This document shows, in pieces, positions 53,253 to 60,806 of a DNA stretch of 64,000 bases. The notes beneath the pieces are model-generated. The model did no database searches and was not told the DNA's origin. It was given only the letters and a program-made list of their open reading frames with translations. Where the stretch lies: NCBI GenBank assembly GCA_020636375.1, contig JACJXZ010000004.1, positions 310,001 to 374,000 of the forward strand, given 5' to 3'. The stretch comes from Lewinellaceae bacterium. Lineage in GTDB: Bacteria > Bacteroidota > Bacteroidia > Chitinophagales > Saprospiraceae. Each line of letters starts with the position of its first letter. The stretch's first letter is position 1. The position numbers were made by a program, and so were the translations under genes.

Positions 53253-54145
53253 TGCGAGCGGCATTTTTTCTGGCTTTCTTGTCTGTCTTGTCCGGCGCGG
53301 CCTGCCGGCAGGAAAAAGGCCGGCTGGTTACTCAGCACGGATACGAGTACATCAACCACACCAACCGGGGAGGGGCTACGCCTCAGCCCGGAGAATATGT
53401 TTACTTTCAGGTCCAAATCCGGAACGGAGACAGCATCATCCATTCGACCCGCGCCCAGGGTGCGGCGCCTTTCCTGCAGATTCCTTCCGTCAACAACCCC
53501 CGCCGGAGGCCCTCCCCGGTGGAAGACGTGCTCCGGGAACTCTCGGAAGGGGACAGCGCTACGGTATTGATCCGCCTCGACACCATCGGCGTAAAACCCA
53601 AAGGGTTCGAAAATGCGAAAATAATGCACTATGATGTCGTGCTGCTGGACATCAAATCGGTGGACAGCTACCAGGAAGAGGCGAAAGAAGAGCGAAAGAA
53701 ACGAGAGGCGGCAGCCGAAGCTGCCCGCGCCAGGCTCCGGGAGGTGGAAGAGCAGGCCCGGGAAACCCTGAAACAATACAAAAACGGAGAACTGGAGGGG
53801 CAACTCATCGAAACCAGCTCCGGCCTCCGGTACATCCTTCAGGAGGAAGGGGATGGCCCGGGCGCAGAACCGGGGCGCCACGTGAGCGTCCAGTATCTCG
53901 GCGCCCTGGTGAAAAACGGCAAAGTCTACGATACCTCTTTCCGGCAGGGAGAACCCTTGAAATTCCCGGTCGGGGACGGGCGCGTGATCAAGGGCTGGGA
54001 CGAAGGCGTCGCCCGCCTTAAAGAAGGGGCCAGGGCAACGTTCTTTATTCCCTATCAGCTGGCTTACGGCGAAAAAGGGTCCTCTCCGGATATACCGCCC
54101 AAAGCCGATCTGCTGTTGTATGTGGAAGTTGTGGAAGTTTTCTGA
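53249..54145 (+). CDS. FKBP-type peptidyl-prolyl isomerase lipoprotein
   Basis: A 298-residue lipoprotein with signal ending VLSGAAC. Residues about 30-140 form a degenerate FKBP-like domain, and about 145-190 a charged coiled helix (EEAKEERKKREAAAEAARA). The C-terminal FKBP domain (about 205-298) carries VSVQYLGALVKNGKVYDTSF, then VIKGWDEGVARLKEGARATF, IPYQLAYGEKG and IPPKADLLLYVEV. It is expected to help fold envelope proteins. The start is ATG 53249, since the open frame from 53192 would bury the signal peptide. Confidence 0.88.
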   Translation: MMRAAFFLAFLSVLSGAACRQEKGRLVTQHGYEYINHTNRGGATPQPGEYVYFQVQIRNGDSIIHSTRAQGAAPFLQIPSVNNPRRRPSPVEDVLRELSEGDSATVLIRLDTIGVKPKGFENAKIMHYDVVLLDIKSVDSYQEEAKEERKKREAAAEAARARLREVEEQARETLKQYKNGELEGQLIETSSGLRYILQEEGDGPGAEPGRHVSVQYLGALVKNGKVYDTSFRQGEPLKFPVGDGRVIKGWDEGVARLKEGARATFFIPYQLAYGEKGSSPDIPPKADLLLYVEVVEVF

Positions 54146-54154
54146 GTAATCCTT

Positions 54155-54205
54155 AAAAAATAACTTCACGGCCCCTTAGGGCCTCAAACAGTGAAGTTAT
54201 TTTTT
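54155..54205. terminator. Strong terminator after the FKBP gene
   Basis: aaaaaataacttcac and gtgaagttatttttt form a perfect 15-bp stem. Inside, ggccccttagggcc can fold on itself. Confidence 0.9.
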
Positions 54206-54314
54206 AATCACTACTTAGGAGAGACATCCTTTTTGGCAGTGAACTTGTTATTGTCTATAAATATTTTTTAACCAATGGAAAGCTATGTGCTTTCCTTAAA
54301 CCAAAGGAGGCGTT

Positions 54315-55401
54315 ATGACCGCTGATCAACTTCATGAGTTGAAGGACCGCCTGGGTGTTCTTGGGAGGTATCTTTGACGTCGGTGAACGAAAATTTCAGA
54401 TAGAAGAAAAAGAACAACAAACGCTGAACCCCAATTTCTGGGACGATCCCAAACGGGCCGAGGGCATCCTTAAGGAGATCAAAAGCCACAAAGCCTGGCT
54501 TGCCGCCTACGAAAAGGTGAAAACGAGGATCGAAGATGCGGAAGTGCTCTATGAATTCTTTAAGGAAGGCGAGGGCACGGAAGCAGAGGTGGACGCCCGC
54601 TACAAGGAAGCTTTGGAAGCAGTCGGGGACCTGGAGTTCCGCTCTACCCTCAACAAGCCCGAAGACGAGCTGGGCGCCATCCTGGAGATCAATTCCGGCG
54701 CGGGAGGCACCGAAGCCTGCGACTGGTCGGAAATGCTGCTGCGCATGTACACCATGTGGGCGGAAAGCAAGGGGTTCAAAGTGACGGAGCTGAACCGGAC
54801 CGACGGCGACGTGGCCGGCATCCGCTCGGCTGCCATCGAGATCGACGGCGACTTCGTGTATGGCCTGCTCAAGGGAGAGAACGGCGTACACCGCCTGGTG
54901 CGGATCAGCCCGTTCAATGCCCAGGGCAAACGGATGACTTCGTTCTCTTCCGTCTTCGTCCACCCCATGGTGGACGACCGGATCGAGGTGGAGATCAACC
55001 CCGCCGACCTGGAATGGGACACTTTCCGCGCCAGCGGCGCCGGCGGGCAGCACGTCAACAAGACCGAATCCGCCGTGCGGGTCCGTCACCTGCCGACCGG
55101 CATCGTGGCCGAGTGCCAGCAGGAACGCTCCCAGCACATGAACCGGGACAAAGCCCTGCAGATGCTGAAATCCCGCCTCTACGAACTCGAACTCGAAAAG
55201 CAGAAAGCGGAAAAAGAGAAGGTAGAGGCCGGCAAGATGAAAAACGAGTGGGGGTCCCAAATCCGCAGTTACGTGCTGGACGACCGAAGGGTCAAGGACC
55301 ACCGCACCAGCTACCAGACCAGCCAGACCGAGTCCGTGCTGGACGGTGACCTGGACGATTTCCTCAAAGCTTTTTTGATGAACAGCACCGTAGAGAATTG
55401 A
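54315..55401 (+). CDS. prfB: Peptide chain release factor 2, expressed by +1 frameshift
   Basis: Releases peptides at UGA and UAA. Translation starts at ATG 54315 (AGGAGG at 54305-54310) and runs 20 codons (MTADQLHELKDRLGVLGRYL). It meets TGA at 54375-54377, slips +1 at CTT, and continues DVGERKF to 55401, giving 361 residues, close to the usual 365. The specificity tripeptide SPF is in VRISPFN, and the catalytic GGQ in SGAGGQHVNKT. A continuous frame from 54355 lacks the correct N-terminus and should not be used as the start. Confidence 0.95.
54363..54378 (+). promoter_or_regulatory. RF2 programmed frameshift site
   Basis: gggaggtatctttgac: an internal Shine-Dalgarno GGGAGG three bases before CTT-TGA-C. 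This is the classic autoregulatory element. When RF2 is scarce, ribosomes pause at UGA, slip forward and make more RF2. Confidence 0.95.
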
Positions 55402-55476
55402 AGCGCCAGGTAATAATTGGGCAAGATCATCTGTTAAAGACAGGAGAACCTGGGTTGTGCGTAAAGGTGAAAATTG

Positions 55477-55618
55477 GACAGGATTAACAGGATTAACAGG
55501 ATGCAGAGGACTTGCGAATCCTGGGCGTGCCTATCCTGAAAATCCTGTTCATCCTGTCTGGAAATCCCTAATGCACCACCCGGCAAATCCTATCTCCACT
55601 ACCTGTAAATCCTGTCCG
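55477..55618. repeat. acaggatta-type repeats with inverted copies
   Basis: acaggattaacaggattaac on the left is answered by aatcctgttcatcctgtctg and later aaatcctgtc on the right. It spans the gap between prfB and the membrane-protein gene and could form alternative hairpins. No gene. Confidence 0.6.
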
Positions 55619-55622
55619 CTTT

Positions 55623-56495
55623 ATGGATCACCGTCTCCCGTTTCGCCTGGTACAAGCCGCCGCCGTGTCCGTTTTCCTGGGCCGTGCCTGGCAGCATCTT
55701 TACTGGGACGCTCCTTACCGCGCCCTCCTCTGGGATGAAGCCTGGATGAAGCCTCTGGTAAAGCCCGTCCTGGGCATAGGCTGGCGGGAATACGTGACCA
55801 GTTCTCAAACGGACATCTTTATTCAAAACCTGATCGTGGGAACGGGCTGGTTCTACCTGGCCTGCGCGCTGGCTGCCCTGTTCGTGGGCCGCCTGGGCAG
55901 GGTGGGGCGGGCCGTGTTGTGGGTGGGTGCCGCCAACCTGGTCCTGCTGGCTGCGCTGTATTGCAAAGAAAAATTTTTCTTCGCCGGGCAGTTTTTCGAA
56001 TATACCCTCCAATGGGGCGCGCCGGTAATGCTGGCGGTCCTGGCCAAAAATCCGGATCAGCCCTGGCCGGGGCGGTTCGTCCTTTTCGTAAAAATAGCCA
56101 TTGCCCTCACCTTCACCTGCCACGGTTTGTACGCTGTGGGCTTCTACCCCCGGCCCGGCAGCTTCGTGGTGATGACGTTGAATATTCTGCCGGTCAATGA
56201 AACAGGAGCGGTTCACTTCCTCAATACGGCGGGCGCTCTGGATTTTTTGCTCAGCCTGGTGCTCTTCCTTCCCGGGCGCTGGCCGCTGGCCGCTTTGGCC
56301 TACGCCGTTTTCTGGGGCCTCGCCACCTCTGTTGCCCGGGTTTGGGCTCACTTCCACTGGGAATTCTGGGACAATGTCCTGATACAGTGGCTGCACGAAT
56401 CGGTGATGCGGTTCCCGCATTTCCTGGTGCCGCTGGCCCTGTTACTGGTCTTGTCGCGAACGCAATGGATGCGCAATGGCCGGTTTGCTGCCTGA
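55623..56495 (+). CDS. Polytopic membrane protein of unknown function
   Basis: A 290-residue hydrophobic protein with about seven predicted transmembrane helices, rich in Trp, Phe and His. Short conserved-looking polar segments such as FTCHGLYAVGFYPRPG and HFHWEFWDN lie at helix ends and might bind metal or haem, but no family is recognised. It has no linked partner. The ATG at 55623 directly follows the repeat block. Confidence 0.6.
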   Translation: MDHRLPFRLVQAAAVSVFLGRAWQHLYWDAPYRALLWDEAWMKPLVKPVLGIGWREYVTSSQTDIFIQNLIVGTGWFYLACALAALFVGRLGRVGRAVLWVGAANLVLLAALYCKEKFFFAGQFFEYTLQWGAPVMLAVLAKNPDQPWPGRFVLFVKIAIALTFTCHGLYAVGFYPRPGSFVVMTLNILPVNETGAVHFLNTAGALDFLLSLVLFLPGRWPLAALAYAVFWGLATSVARVWAHFHWEFWDNVLIQWLHESVMRFPHFLVPLALLLVLSRTQWMRNGRFAA

Positions 56496-56520
56496 AAGAA
56501 GCCTGAAAAGTGACGGTTGA

Positions 56521-56560
56521 GGTATTTTGGTATTTCGGTATTGCGGTATTTCGGTATTGC
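56521..56560. repeat. Five 8-bp repeats (ggtatttc/ggtattgc)
   Basis: Five units in tandem begin about 25 bases after the stop codon of the membrane-protein gene. Related in form to the ggtgttgc units near 36600. Confidence 0.8.
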
Positions 56561-56597
56561 GGGTTTGGGGCCGGGGATTGTCCTGGGTACTGGGCAT

Positions 56598-56764
56598 GGC
56601 TACCCGTCTGAGGTTGGACACTCCATGCCTCCTGCACACCCTCGGCCTCGACTCCGCTCGGCTTTCCCCTTTCTGCTGTCCAACCTTAGCTTTCTATCCC
56701 GCAACTAATAACCGGCAACCAACAACCGGCAACGATCAACCTGTCCAACGTTAGAATGGTAGCC
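56598..56764. mobile_element. MITE related to the 45056 element, with an extra segment
   Basis: The left end ggctacccgtctgagg... (56598-56620) pairs with 56742-56764 at 19 of 23 positions. The first 92 bp are nearly identical to 45056-45147. A second internal end (tgtccaacctta at 56677-56688) shows that the right part, with its accggcaacc repeats, is an insertion or a fusion. No clear target duplication. Confidence 0.7.
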
Positions 56765-56823
56765 CTGATGGGAAAGGAATGGCAGATTTTCAATATCTTG
56801 GAGGGATAAAAACCGTTGCTGTC

Positions 56824-57378
56824 ATGTTTGCTTTTGGCCCTTCCATTACCGATGCCCACCTGCAACAGGTCAAGGCGCTGCAAAAAGCCAACCTGCCGGG
56901 AAACATCACCCATCGGGAAGCCCTGGAACAAGGCTTCGTCACTGTCGACCACGATATGGATACCCTTCGGGATATGAATACACCCTATCGCCACAGCGCC
57001 GCCTGGGCCGGCGAGGAACTGGCCGGCTACGCGCTGGTGATGGAGACCCGCTTTAAAGACCGCATTCCCGTCCTTTTCCCCATGTTCGAACTGCTGGATG
57101 GGCTCCCCTGGCGGGGCAAGCCTCTGCGGGACTGGCGCTATTTCGTCATGGGGCAGGTGTGTGTGGCCAAACCCTACCGGGGAAAAGGCGTTTTTGAAGG
57201 CCTCTACCTGGATATGCGGGACCGCCTTTCGGCCCATTTCGACCTGGTGGTGACCGAGATCTCCATCCGGAATCCGCGCTCTGTCCGGGCCCACGAGAAA
57301 GTGGGCTTCGGGAATATCCACGAATATACCGACCCGGACGGAGAGCACTGGGTGGTCGTGGGGTGGGGGTGGGAGTAG
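56824..57378 (+). CDS. GNAT-family N-acetyltransferase
   Basis: A 184-residue acyl-CoA-dependent acetyltransferase. The acetyl-CoA site reads GQVCVAKPYRGKGVFEGLYL (R/Q-x-x-G-x-G type), followed by EISIRNPRSVRAHEKVGF, the usual C-terminal GNAT segment. The substrate is unknown. ATG 56824 is preferred over the frame start at 56779, which lies within the repeat tail. It is convergent with the sulfatase gene. Confidence 0.83.
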   Translation: MFAFGPSITDAHLQQVKALQKANLPGNITHREALEQGFVTVDHDMDTLRDMNTPYRHSAAWAGEELAGYALVMETRFKDRIPVLFPMFELLDGLPWRGKPLRDWRYFVMGQVCVAKPYRGKGVFEGLYLDMRDRLSAHFDLVVTEISIRNPRSVRAHEKVGFGNIHEYTDPDGEHWVVVGWGWE

Positions 57379-57510
57379 GAATGTGTGCAGGTGTTTTCGT
57401 GCGTTTGTGCATTCGTACGGGGGCACGCCTACACAAATAAGTACCATACAGAGATACGTAGATATACGTTGAAATAAGGAAATGCGATGCCCGCCCGGGC
57501 AGAGCGACAG

Positions 57511-57600
57511 GTTTCCACGCATTTCCATGTATTTCCATGTATTTCCATGTATTTCCATGTATTTCCATGTATTTCCATGTATTTCCATGTATTTCCACAT
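57511..57600. repeat. Array of nine 10-bp repeats (atttccatgt)
   Basis: Seven perfect units flanked by two variants end 17 bases before the sulfatase stop codon. Same unit as 11091-11210. Confidence 0.92.
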
Positions 57601-57617
57601 AACCCCTCCTGACCTCG

Positions 57618-59180
57618 TCACCCGCTGTCCCCGTACGAGCTGCGCAGTTCTTCCAGCCGGCGTTTCAGTTTGCGGGCCAGCCGGTTGTATTTAGGCTGTC
57701 CGTAGAGGTTTTCCAGTTCATTGGGGTCTTTTTTCAGGTCGTACAGTTCCCAGTAGGCCGGGGCGTTGTAAAAGTGGATCAGTTTATAGCGCCCGGTGCG
57801 GATGCCGTAGTGGGGGCGCACCCTGTGCCAGCCGTGGGGATATTCATAGTAATGGTAATAAATGGCTTTCCGCCACCGGGCGCTTTTGCCTTCCAGCAGG
57901 GGCTTCAGGGATTGCCCCTGCATGCCTTCCGGGACGGGAGCGCCGGCAAACTCCAGCAGGGTAGGGGCGAGGTCCAGGTTGAGGGCCATGGCGGCGATGC
58001 GCTTGCCGGCGGGGATCGTTTTGGGATAGCGGACCAGCAGGGGCGTGCGGAGCGACTCTTCATACATGAAGCGTTTGTCGTACCACCCGTGCTCGCCCAG
58101 GTAGAAGCCCTGGTCGGAAGTGTACACGACGATGGTGTTCTCTGCCAGGCCGGATTCGTCCAGGTAAGCCAGGATGCGCCCGACCTGGGCGTCGACGGAT
58201 AAAATGCAGCGCAGGTAGTCTTTTATATAGCGCTGAAATTTCCATTCGGTAAGCGCCTTTCCTCTGGGTTGTTTTTCTCTGAACGCCCGGCGTACCTCGT
58301 CGTAGTGTTTGTCCCATTCAGCGCGTTGTTCCGGGCTGAGGGTGCCGATGGTGTTGCTCCAGGATTCGCTGACATCGAACCCGGCATTGCCGCCGGTGCC
58401 TTCCGGGTAGCCCGGATAATCTTCGGGCATCAGTTTCATGTCGAAGCCCATATACATGTCCGCCACCCGCATGTCGGCTTCGGCGGCGGCGGGGCGGCCC
58501 CGGTAGTCGTCATAGAAGGTAGCAGGCAGCGGGATGGTATCTTCCGCCCAGGCGGAGAAATACTGCGGTTCCGGCATAAAGTTGCGGTGGGGGGCCTTGT
58601 GCTGGTAGAGGAGGCAGAAGGGTTTGTCCTTGGGGCGGTTCTGCAGCGCTTTCAGGGCCAGGTCCGTAACCACAGTTGTCGAATAGCCTTCGTATTGCAC
58701 CGTATCTCCCATTTCGATCATCCGGGGGTTGTAATATTTTCCCTGCCCGACGAGCACGTTCCAGTAATCGAAGCCGGCAGGTTCGGTTTTCAGGTGCCAT
58801 TTGCCGGTGATGGCCGTGTAATACCCCGCCTGTTGCAGGAGTTTTGGAAAGGTAACCTGGGCGCCGTCAAAAGCGTCGCGGTTGTCGCGCACGCCGTTGA
58901 GGTGGCTGTATTTGCCGGTGAGCAGCACCGCCCGGCTGGGGGCGCAGATGGAATTGGTGACGAAGCTGTTCCTGAACAGGGCGCCTTCCCTGGCCAGCCG
59001 GTCGATGTTCGGCGTTTGGATCAGGCTGCTGCCGTAGCTGCTGATGGCTTGCTGCGCATGGTCGTCGGACATGATGAAAAGGATGTTGGGCCGGGCGGAG
59101 GGAACGGGCGCGCTGCCTCCAGCAACCAGGGCTGCCGCGATCAGGGCCAGACAACGCCATACTGCGGAATGCGGTTTCAT
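57618..59180 (-). CDS. Secreted type I sulfatase
   Basis: A 520-residue exported arylsulfatase-type enzyme. The signal peptide ends near GGSAP. Metal-binding SDDHAQQ is at about residue 38. Formylglycine site C79 lies in ICAPSRAVLLTGKYSH (C-x-P-S-R), so a maturase is needed. TGKWHLK and the late TSDQGFYLGEHGWYDKRF complete the active site. The C-terminal ELYDLKKDPNELENLY is typical. Such sulfatases attack sulfated polysaccharides or glycosaminoglycans. The beta-mannosidase gene lies 1.6 kb away; a joint glycan role is possible but unproven. No SusC/SusD pair is present. Confidence 0.92.
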   Translation of the reverse strand: MKPHSAVWRCLALIAAALVAGGSAPVPSARPNILFIMSDDHAQQAISSYGSSLIQTPNIDRLAREGALFRNSFVTNSICAPSRAVLLTGKYSHLNGVRDNRDAFDGAQVTFPKLLQQAGYYTAITGKWHLKTEPAGFDYWNVLVGQGKYYNPRMIEMGDTVQYEGYSTTVVTDLALKALQNRPKDKPFCLLYQHKAPHRNFMPEPQYFSAWAEDTIPLPATFYDDYRGRPAAAEADMRVADMYMGFDMKLMPEDYPGYPEGTGGNAGFDVSESWSNTIGTLSPEQRAEWDKHYDEVRRAFREKQPRGKALTEWKFQRYIKDYLRCILSVDAQVGRILAYLDESGLAENTIVVYTSDQGFYLGEHGWYDKRFMYEESLRTPLLVRYPKTIPAGKRIAAMALNLDLAPTLLEFAGAPVPEGMQGQSLKPLLEGKSARWRKAIYYHYYEYPHGWHRVRPHYGIRTGRYKLIHFYNAPAYWELYDLKKDPNELENLYGQPKYNRLARKLKRRLEELRSSYGDSG

Positions 59181-59325
59181 GCCATTTATCGGTTTCGGTT
59201 AATGCAAAAAGGCTTTTTTTCCGTTTTTTGAAAAACGAACGAACAATCATTCGTGAAATCATGCCAGAAAAACTCTGCCAACTTAACAGGATTCCGGCAG
59301 TTTTTTAATATTTGGGAAGCGTTTA

Positions 59326-59419
59326 AGTACATGGACTGAATTAATGAATGAGTGAATGACTGAATATCCGGGGGCTTAGCCACGTTTTAATGTCTCAATA
59401 TTTCTGTCCACGGACTTAG
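59326..59419. repeat. Dispersed repeat B, copy 2
   Basis: Nearly identical to 39025-39118; they differ at a handful of positions (for example gccacg for gccatg). The inverted ends match at 13 of 16 positions. It sits about 145 bp upstream of the sulfatase start. Confidence 0.8.
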
Positions 59420-59448
59420 CATAGTAAGTTTCATACATTACTGATATT

Positions 59449-59472
59449 GCCTTGCTCCGGCAAGGCTTTTTT
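59449..59472 (+). terminator. Short terminator-like hairpin
   Basis: gccttg-ctccgg-caaggc followed by tttttt. No plus-strand gene ends immediately upstream, so its user is unclear. It may be an isolated or relic terminator. Confidence 0.6.
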
Positions 59473-59803
59473 ACTGAGCGAGCTGCCCGAAAAGGAGGGC
59501 TTTGCCTCCGGATTTCCTAAATTAAAATTCTTTTCCTACCTTTGCCTCTCCACCTAAGTACCGGACTACCGCCAGTGGTGCGGGCTGTTTCGAGAGCAAC
59601 CCGTGACAAAAGTCATTCCGGCCCTTGACAACACTCATTGTTTTCCCATGAAATTATACGTATCCAGCCTTTGTAACAGGCAGTGCGGTTTGCCGCCCGG
59701 CCTGGACAGAGGAGAGTTTGTGATCCGTTTGCTTAAAAGGCATAGCGGAAGAGGAGGGACGTTATGTTTTGTGAAATGCCGGATAACGGCAAAAAGGAAA
59801 ATC

Positions 59804-60031
59804 ATGAAATTATTAGGTGCTTTCTTCAACATCTTTTTGTTCTACTACTTCATGGCGATGTGCGGCAGCGCGAACGGCCAGGGCCAAGGTGTTGAAACCC
59901 AGTCGGTTCAAACCCGCCAAAGTATCGACAAACCTGCCGCAGTCCCCGCAATTGTCAAAGACTCCCTGGAGGTGGATTATCTGTTCCGGTTCACCGAAAA
60001 CCCTAACCCTCACTTTTCCGCCGAAGGATAA
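59804..60031 (+). CDS. Small putative exported protein
   Basis: A 75-residue frame with a plausible signal peptide (MKLLGAFFNIFLFYYFMAMC, then GSANGQ) and a short polar remainder. The upstream aaaaaggaaa could bind ribosomes. No family is recognised. A longer start at 59603 is less likely because it would bury the signal. It may be real or chance. Confidence 0.4.
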   Translation: MKLLGAFFNIFLFYYFMAMCGSANGQGQGVETQSVQTRQSIDKPAAVPAIVKDSLEVDYLFRFTENPNPHFSAEG

Positions 60032-60109
60032 AAAGGAGGTAAACCAAGCTTCCCTGTTCTGTGTTTTCCAGGCTGAAAACCCAATAGCTCAGTTGCTCAA
60101 CACCCAACC

Positions 60110-60682
60110 ATGGAAATCACCGAAGTCTTTTACCCCCGCCGCCGAAGCGAATGGCGCGCCTGGCTGGAAACCCATCACCAATCCAAATCCGAAGTGTGGC
60201 TGCGCCGCTTCAAAAAGGCAGCCGGCAAACCATCCATTTCCTATGACAGCCTGGTGGAGGAATGCCTTTGCTTTGGCTGGATCGACGGCGTCGTCAAAAA
60301 ATTTTGCGAGGAAAGCAACGTGCAGCGCATCACCCCGCGCCGGAAGAAGAACAGCTTCCTCTCCGAACTCAACCGCCAGCGGGTCTGGAAACTGCAGCGC
60401 CTGGGCCTGATGACCCCCGCCGGGCTGGCGCCCATCCGGGATCAGGTCGGCTCGCCGGACGAACCCTGGGAAATCCCCGAATGGATTGAAGCCCAACTGC
60501 GGGAAGACCCTGAAGCCTGGAATAATTTCCAACAGTTTTCCCATTTTTATAAAAGGCTGAAAGCCGGCTGGATCATGGAATGCATGCCCCGCCGCCGGGA
60601 AGAGGCCCAAAAGCGGCTCGATTATCTCATCAAAATGACCCGGCAGGGGAAAATGTACGGGACGGTGCCGGAGGTGGAGTGA
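60110..60682 (+). CDS. YdeI/OmpD-associated family protein
   Basis: A 190-residue cytosolic protein. The family opening is seen as FYPRRRSEWRAWLETHH and SEVWLRRFKK, then SISYDSLVEECLCFGWIDGV and RITPRRKKNSFLSELN. The C-terminal PRRREEAQKRLDYLIKM motif is the usual end. Some relatives protect against bacteriocins, but the general role is unknown. It is convergent with the beta-mannosidase gene. Confidence 0.88.
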   Translation: MEITEVFYPRRRSEWRAWLETHHQSKSEVWLRRFKKAAGKPSISYDSLVEECLCFGWIDGVVKKFCEESNVQRITPRRKKNSFLSELNRQRVWKLQRLGLMTPAGLAPIRDQVGSPDEPWEIPEWIEAQLREDPEAWNNFQQFSHFYKRLKAGWIMECMPRRREEAQKRLDYLIKMTRQGKMYGTVPEVE

Positions 60683-60692
60683 GTGTTGAAGT

Positions 60693-60780
60693 GGGAAGTC
60701 GGAATTGGGAAGTCGGAAGACTTGGCATCCGATGCCCATGTTGTCCCCCATTCCGACTTCCGAATTCGCACTTCCGACTT
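60693..60780. terminator. Inverted repeat between convergent genes
   Basis: gaagtcgga units at 60695-60719 face tccgacttc units at 60752-60780 and could form a long imperfect hairpin between the YdeI-like and mannosidase stops. Confidence 0.5.
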
Positions 60781-60806
60781 TAAACAGTGGCACGTCCAAA
60801 GCCCGG

